DNA from: JAJDAT01 sp964344185 | Lineage (GTDB): Bacteria > Nitrospinota > Nitrospinia > Nitrospinales > JAJDAT01 | Assembly: GCA_964344185.1 (NCBI GenBank) | Contig: CAYFMN010000008.1 | Location: 57,421 to 121,420 of the forward strand | Direction: 5' to 3' | Length of the DNA stretch: 64,000 nucleotides | Shown: in pieces, positions 59,853 to 64,000 of the stretch | How positions within the stretch are numbered: the first letter of the stretch is position 1 | Layout of the letters: the number at the start of each line of letters is the position of its first letter | Notes under the pieces: model-generated | Seen by the model: only the letters and a program-made list of their open reading frames with translations | The model's database searches: none | Told to the model about the DNA's origin: nothing | Made by a program: the position numbers and the translations under genes

Positions 59853-61307
59853 TCAAAATTGAAAATAAATAAAATTGACGGGATCTCTTGGAGAAAATAA
59901 AAAAATTAAATTAACTAACAAAAATATATACGTAAAAAAGGCTATTGAATCGAGTTTAAAAATAAATTTTTCTGAATTGCGTTTAAATTGCCAAAATTGA
60001 ATCGCCATTATGAAAATAAAAAGATAGACGATTGTGTCAAACTGAAAATTTCCAAGACTGAATCCGCTTTCCCAAAAAAACATTTTGGAATAAATTTCTC
60101 CCGCCAATATTAGGTTTTCTGCCCGAAAGAGTACAAATCCGCTAACAACAAATAAAAATGTTCCCGCCCAACTAATAAGTTTAACTTTTATGCTTGGCCG
60201 TTTATAAACGCGATATGCAGTGAGTATACGGTTTATTGTTAAGCCAATCCCGTGGTAAAGACCGAACAAGACATAGGTCCAATTTGCTCCATGCCAAAGA
60301 CCAATTAATCCCATAGCGATTAGAAGATTTACCGCCGCTCTATAAAGAGTATCTCTAGATTTATCAGAAAATATTATTAGGTTTGAGAAATGTAGAGGAT
60401 AAAATAAGTGATCCCGGAACCAGTTCGATAGTGAAATATGCCACCGATGCCAGAAATCTCCAATATTTAAAGCCATATAAGGCGCATTAAAGTTTTGTGG
60501 GAGCGTGTAACCGAATACCATTGCGAGTCCAATTGCCATTTCTGAATATCCTCCGAAGTCGCAAAATATTTGTATCGAATAACCAAAGACCGCTAACCAA
60601 ATAACGGAGCTGGTTTGGCTGGAAGGATCTGCAAATATGGGATCCACAATAGGAGCAATGTTGTCTGCGACCACGACTTTTAGAAATAAACCAAATAAAA
60701 AAACTTGAACTCCATCGGTGAAGTTTTTTAACGTTGGAGGGGAGTAGCGTTGTAATTGGGGTAAAAATTGTTTTGCTCTAACGATTGGGCCTGCCATTAA
60801 TTGTGGGAAAAAGGAAATGTAAAGCGCGACATCAAAAAAGTTCTTTGTTGGATTAACAGTTTCATAATAAACGTCCAAGCTATAACTCATAGATTGGAAG
60901 ATATAAAAAGAGATTCCCACCGGCAAAATTATATTAAGTAACGGGAAAGACAGGCCAAAGTTGCTAGTCAGAATATTGAAGTTTTCGATAAAGAAATTAT
61001 AGTATTTAAAAAAACTTAATATGGTTAGGTTTAAGACAAGGCTGATAGCAAGAAAGAGTTTTTTATGCGTAGTTTTTGATATTAAAAGACCCGAAAAATA
61101 AGCAATACTTGTTGAAAGAATTATCAGCGATAAAAATCGCACATCCCAATGGGCGTAGAAATAATAACTGGCTATTAATAAAAACGTCTTATTTAAAGTA
61201 TGGGGGAGAGAAGAGTTTTTAAAGTTCTTTGAAGCGACTCCAAAGGCTAAAGCGAAAAAATAGATTAGAAGAAAAAATTTAAAAAAAGCAAAACTATGAA
61301 AAACCAT
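59853..61307 (-). CDS. MBOAT-family O-acyltransferase
   Basis: 484 residues with about ten membrane helices. It has the AlgI-like signature: ILPVGISFYIFQSMSYSLDV, LMAGPIVRAKQFLPQL, DFWHRWHISLSNWFRDHLFY and the catalytic-site block LIGLWHGANWTYVLFGLYHG with His339 and His352. MBOAT enzymes of this type pass acyl groups through the membrane to sugars such as alginate, with an AlgX/AlgJ/DltD partner finishing transfer. No partner is in view; it may lie elsewhere. O-acylation of the surface glycan is a plausible role. Confidence 0.85.
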   Translation of the reverse strand: MVFHSFAFFKFFLLIYFFALAFGVASKNFKNSSLPHTLNKTFLLIASYYFYAHWDVRFLSLIILSTSIAYFSGLLISKTTHKKLFLAISLVLNLTILSFFKYYNFFIENFNILTSNFGLSFPLLNIILPVGISFYIFQSMSYSLDVYYETVNPTKNFFDVALYISFFPQLMAGPIVRAKQFLPQLQRYSPPTLKNFTDGVQVFLFGLFLKVVVADNIAPIVDPIFADPSSQTSSVIWLAVFGYSIQIFCDFGGYSEMAIGLAMVFGYTLPQNFNAPYMALNIGDFWHRWHISLSNWFRDHLFYPLHFSNLIIFSDKSRDTLYRAAVNLLIAMGLIGLWHGANWTYVLFGLYHGIGLTINRILTAYRVYKRPSIKVKLISWAGTFLFVVSGFVLFRAENLILAGEIYSKMFFWESGFSLGNFQFDTIVYLFIFIMAIQFWQFKRNSEKFIFKLDSIAFFTYIFLLVNLIFLFSPRDPVNFIYFQF

Positions 61308-61451
61308 TTAAGTTTCCGTTTCAGAGTCCAAAAAACTGTCGATTTTATTTAAATAAAAAATGAGTGGTTTTTATTGTGGGATTGAGTTTGTTAATTGACT
61401 TAATATTGCTTGAGCCATTTTGTTTTGAGGTTGAATTTGTATAATGTTTTC

Positions 61452-61583
61452 AAATATTTTTTGTGCTCATTATGAGGCCTTTGAAAATCTCAATAGACTT
61501 TAAATATTGTCTCAATCCGGATAAGTCGGTTTTAATTAAGTAAATTTTTTAAAGATTCGGCTTCTTTTAAAAAATCTTTTTTT
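61452..61583 (+). ncRNA. Speculative small RNA
   Basis: Inferred from a TATAAT at 61440-61445 and the hairpin/T-run ending at 61583, which would bound a transcript of about 130 bases. No good -35 box is visible and no known family is recognised. It is listed as a hypothesis only. Confidence 0.15.
61544..61583 (+). terminator. Rho-independent terminator-like hairpin
   Basis: ATTTTTTAAAGA at 61544-61555 and TCTTTTAAAAAAT at 61563-61575 pair with one bulge around a seven-base loop containing TTCG, followed by seven T residues at 61577-61583. No plus-strand gene precedes it in the stretch, so it may end a short RNA. Confidence 0.45.
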
Positions 61584-62304
61584 AAGAAAATTAATCGAAT
61601 CCACCATGTAGTGTGCATAATAATTTTTCTCTGAGTTTTCCAAATTTATTAACTAATAGCATCTAATTAATTTCTTAAGAAGATGTGTATCGAAGATAAA
61701 TTTCAAAAAAGGCAAATACCAAGATAAGGCTGAAAATAGAATAGATAAAGAATAGACTGATTTTTTTGACCATAGAATTTGCTTTTATATCGCTTTGATG
61801 ATGATTTTCTGAATCTTTTGGACGTAGAGTTTATCAAAGCAATCAGTTTAGAAAATAAATTGAGTTTTCTAGAAAGCCTTTACGTTCGTTCTAGTTATCA
61901 TATTTCTTAGAAATGGATAATAAATTTTTGGTTCTTTACTTGGTATTTTAATTTTAGAAATATCTATCCGATTCTTTTTTCCTCAAAATATAGAACCCAG
62001 CTTATTTGCTTCAAAATTAAGAATTTAAAGGATTCTATGAAGAATTTCATTCCTTTATTTCACTTCTAACTTTATAGGCGATTTAAGATGAGATATTAAG
62101 AGACAAGTTGAGTTAATGCTATGTCAGTATTCTATTAGATTGTTGTGTAATAATTTTTTGTATTTAAAATTAGGTATGGGGGGTAAATTTTTTTTAGTGC
62201 CAAAATGTTTGTAATCTTTGGAGTAAGAGTTTTGGAAATCGGAAGTAAGATTTGGTGGTTTATAATAGGGGTTTTAATATCAATTATTATTTGGAGGGCA
62301 ATTT

Positions 62305-63978
62305 ATGCGGAGTTTTTCATGGATTATTAATGGACATGTTAAAAACTTTATAATAGGTTTTGGGATTACTTTTTTATGCGCTGGTATTTCGTATGCGGAA
62401 TCATTTGACCCAAGCAATATTACAGGTTTAAAAATGTGGCTTAAAACCGATGGTATTACTGCCAGTGATGGCGATCCCATAGCTTCTTGGGACGATAGCT
62501 CAACCCAAAATAATGACGCCGATCAAGGTACAGCTACTCATAAGCCTACTTTTAAAACAAATCTATCCGAATTCAATTATAAATCGGTTGTTCGATTTGA
62601 TGGAAACGATTTTCTAGAAACTGCAAATAATTTAACTTTTGGCGATTTTACGGTTTGCGTTGTTTTTGGAGACGACGAAAGCGTCGGCGAAAATGCGCGA
62701 TTGCTGGATCATGATTATACCAACGGGTTCTGGTTAGGACGTCACGACATTTATCATGATTATTGGGGAAGCGGGGTCAAGGAAAGTACCGCTCCTTACG
62801 GTCGTTTTGTAAAACTAGACGATACTCACCCTCATTGTTTATGTTCGGTTAGGGATGGCAGTACGCACACTATTTACGGTGACGGTTACTTAATTGAAAG
62901 CGCTACAGTGGCGAGTTCTACAACATCTTCTAATCCTTTAGCTTTAGGACAAAGAGTCGATACCGGAGACGATCAATATTTTAGTGGAGATATTGCCGAA
63001 GTTGTCGTTTACGACAATGCTATTTCGGATGGAGATATGGCTGATCTGGAAGAATATTTTGAATCCAGATTTCGAATTCCATTTTCGAACTTGGGTAAAC
63101 TAGCAAAACTAACCCCTCGCGCGAAAGCCCCAACATGTAACAGCAAGAGGGAAGGTGGTCTTATCCATCTAAGCTCTGATAAACGTTTATACCACTGCGA
63201 TGGGACAGATTGGAATCGTATTGCTTATGCTGGAACTCTGGGAGAGAAAAGCGCGGCGGATCTTACTACCGGGCAAACTTTTTCTACTACTAGTTCTATT
63301 CAGTCAGGGGTAATCGGCAACGCTTTTGATGACGATACAGGAACCAATGTAAACTTTTCTGCAGCAAGCAGTTATCCTTATGTAAAAGTTGAAATGGACC
63401 AAGCTAGAGTTGTCAATGACGTTCGTATCAGTGTGGAAGGAGCAGAAGGACGTGCGGATAATGTTTCTTTTGCTATAGAAGCGAGTCATGATGATTCTAA
63501 TTGGACGTCGTTATATTCAGACACTGGTTATAATTTTAAAGATGGGAAAGAGTTTGATTTGATTGAATTTTCAAACACAACAGCTTATACCTATTATCGA
63601 GTAAAATGGTCAAGTAGTAATAACGGCTCTGGTCTTCCCACTTGGTATGAAACCGAAATGTATGATGATTTCTATGGTCAAGACGTTACGTTTGGGCAGA
63701 CATATACGCACGATAATCCCATTTCATCTGGTGAAATCAGCGATGCCTTTGACGATGATATAGGTGAAAGCGTTAATTTTAATAGCACTGACAGTTATCC
63801 ATCCTATATAACTGTTCAAATGTCTGAGCCGAAAACTGTAACTGAAGTTCGGATTAATGTTGCAGGCGGTGAACTACGTGCTCAGGGTGTTTCTTTTACT
63901 ATTGATGGAAGTAATGATAATTCTGATTGGACGACATTAAAATCAGTGGCGGATTCAAGTCTTAAGTGCAACAGTTAG
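62305..63978 (+). CDS. Secreted LamG-like/discoidin-type adhesin, truncated second repeat
   Basis: 557 residues with a signal peptide ending near GISYA-E. Residues about 34-255 look like a concanavalin/LamG domain (ITGLKMWLKTDGITASDGDP; SGDIAEVVVYDNAISDGDMA). A short cysteine motif (CNSKREGGLIHL to YHCDGTDW, 278-303) follows. Then come two discoidin (F5/8 type C)-like repeats, their AFDDD markers at 340 and 481. The second stops 12 residues after its DSDWTTL, about 45 residues short of the first. GGAGGG precedes the ATG. Likely carbohydrate-binding and surface-exposed. Confidence 0.75.
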   Translation: MRSFSWIINGHVKNFIIGFGITFLCAGISYAESFDPSNITGLKMWLKTDGITASDGDPIASWDDSSTQNNDADQGTATHKPTFKTNLSEFNYKSVVRFDGNDFLETANNLTFGDFTVCVVFGDDESVGENARLLDHDYTNGFWLGRHDIYHDYWGSGVKESTAPYGRFVKLDDTHPHCLCSVRDGSTHTIYGDGYLIESATVASSTTSSNPLALGQRVDTGDDQYFSGDIAEVVVYDNAISDGDMADLEEYFESRFRIPFSNLGKLAKLTPRAKAPTCNSKREGGLIHLSSDKRLYHCDGTDWNRIAYAGTLGEKSAADLTTGQTFSTTSSIQSGVIGNAFDDDTGTNVNFSAASSYPYVKVEMDQARVVNDVRISVEGAEGRADNVSFAIEASHDDSNWTSLYSDTGYNFKDGKEFDLIEFSNTTAYTYYRVKWSSSNNGSGLPTWYETEMYDDFYGQDVTFGQTYTHDNPISSGEISDAFDDDIGESVNFNSTDSYPSYITVQMSEPKTVTEVRINVAGGELRAQGVSFTIDGSNDNSDWTTLKSVADSSLKCNS

Positions 63979-64000
63979 TAAAGTTTTCTTTTTGAAGAAT

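Larger units (their letters stand above)
61308..62304. other. Gene-free AT-rich stretch with candidate small-RNA signals
   Basis: About 1 kb without a convincing frame on either strand. It contains a TATAAT at 61440-61445 and, about 100 bases on, a hairpin followed by seven T residues (61544-61583). Near its right end a TATAAT (62261-62266) and GGAGGG (62293-62298) are likely expression signals for the secreted protein at 62305. Confidence 0.45.

Noticed and set aside
1..64000. CRISPR arrays, tRNA or rRNA genes, complete insertion sequences
   Set aside because: Reading the intergenic stretches showed no regularly spaced repeat series, no cloverleaf-like segment and no transposase frame; a tool search (tRNAscan-SE, CRISPRCasFinder) would be needed to be certain.

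Overview
The window is AT-rich DNA from a Gram-negative, flagellated bacterium. The evidence is two outer-membrane-type lipoproteins, an ABC-transporter substrate-binding lipoprotein, a flagellin, several GT-C and GT9 glycosyltransferases, and two sigma-54 activators. The gene mix (FolD-XseA pair, HDOD protein, sigma-54 regulators, M1 aminopeptidase with HEAT repeats) would suit Nitrospinota or a former deltaproteobacterial lineage. No rRNA or other phylogenetic marker is present, so the assignment is a guess. A 10-base N run at 55015-55024 shows this is a scaffolded draft, probably metagenomic, assembly.

Layout. (1) 1-10343, minus strand: part of a contractile-tail phage. A replication and control module (DUF1376 protein, DnaC-like loader, small HTH protein) is read toward a baseplate and fibre module (gp37-like, 57-aa membrane protein, gpV spike, PAAR tip, gp25/gpW, gpJ, gpI with an unusual 4 x 76-residue repeat tail, fibre-associated protein, DUF4815 protein cut by the window edge). 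No integrase, terminase, capsid, sheath, tube or tape measure is visible here. (2) 11000-18045: a DUF2892 protein, a pair of related lipoproteins (one ending in a SPOR domain), an OppA-type binding protein, and a fusion of a lipid-linked-sugar flippase to a GT9 glycosyltransferase. (3) 18179-28559, minus strand: ten genes for glycan or lipid-head-group synthesis (two methyltransferases, two radical SAM proteins, a GT2, a cupin, three nucleotide-sugar SDRs, a GT-C enzyme). (4) 28775-35103, plus strand: GT-C protein with TPRs, AttH/CrtC-like lipocalin, small membrane proteins, and an HDOD plus GAF/zinc-ribbon signalling pair. (5) 35341-41775: a tight seven-gene fatty-acid modification operon (desaturase, FAD oxidoreductase, DUF1365, cyclopropane synthase, DUF1295, second CFAS-like methyltransferase, DUF1475). 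(6) 41924-50843: proB, a YkgJ protein, M1-HEAT aminopeptidase, LRR protein, xseA, folD and a GAF/sigma-54 activator. (7) 51013-59782: GT4, TMTC-like TPR protein, YfhO-like protein split by the assembly gap, a PspF-like sigma-54 activator behind a consensus promoter, then flagellin and two unknown proteins. (8) 59853-64000: an MBOAT acyltransferase, about 1 kb without genes that may hold a small RNA, and a secreted LamG/discoidin-type protein with a truncated second discoidin repeat.

The main theme after the phage block is the cell surface: glycan assembly and flipping, GT-C transfer of lipid-linked sugars, O-acylation and membrane fatty-acid remodelling. The most unusual items are the flippase-GT9 fusion, a two-copy structured intergenic repeat (18054-18149 and 33087-33184), the lipid operon, the repeat-tailed gpI protein, the repeat-expanded ExoVII large subunit, an almost leaderless sigma-54 activator transcript, and a possible orphan small RNA near 61.5 kb. 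No CRISPR array, tRNA, rRNA or complete insertion sequence was seen.
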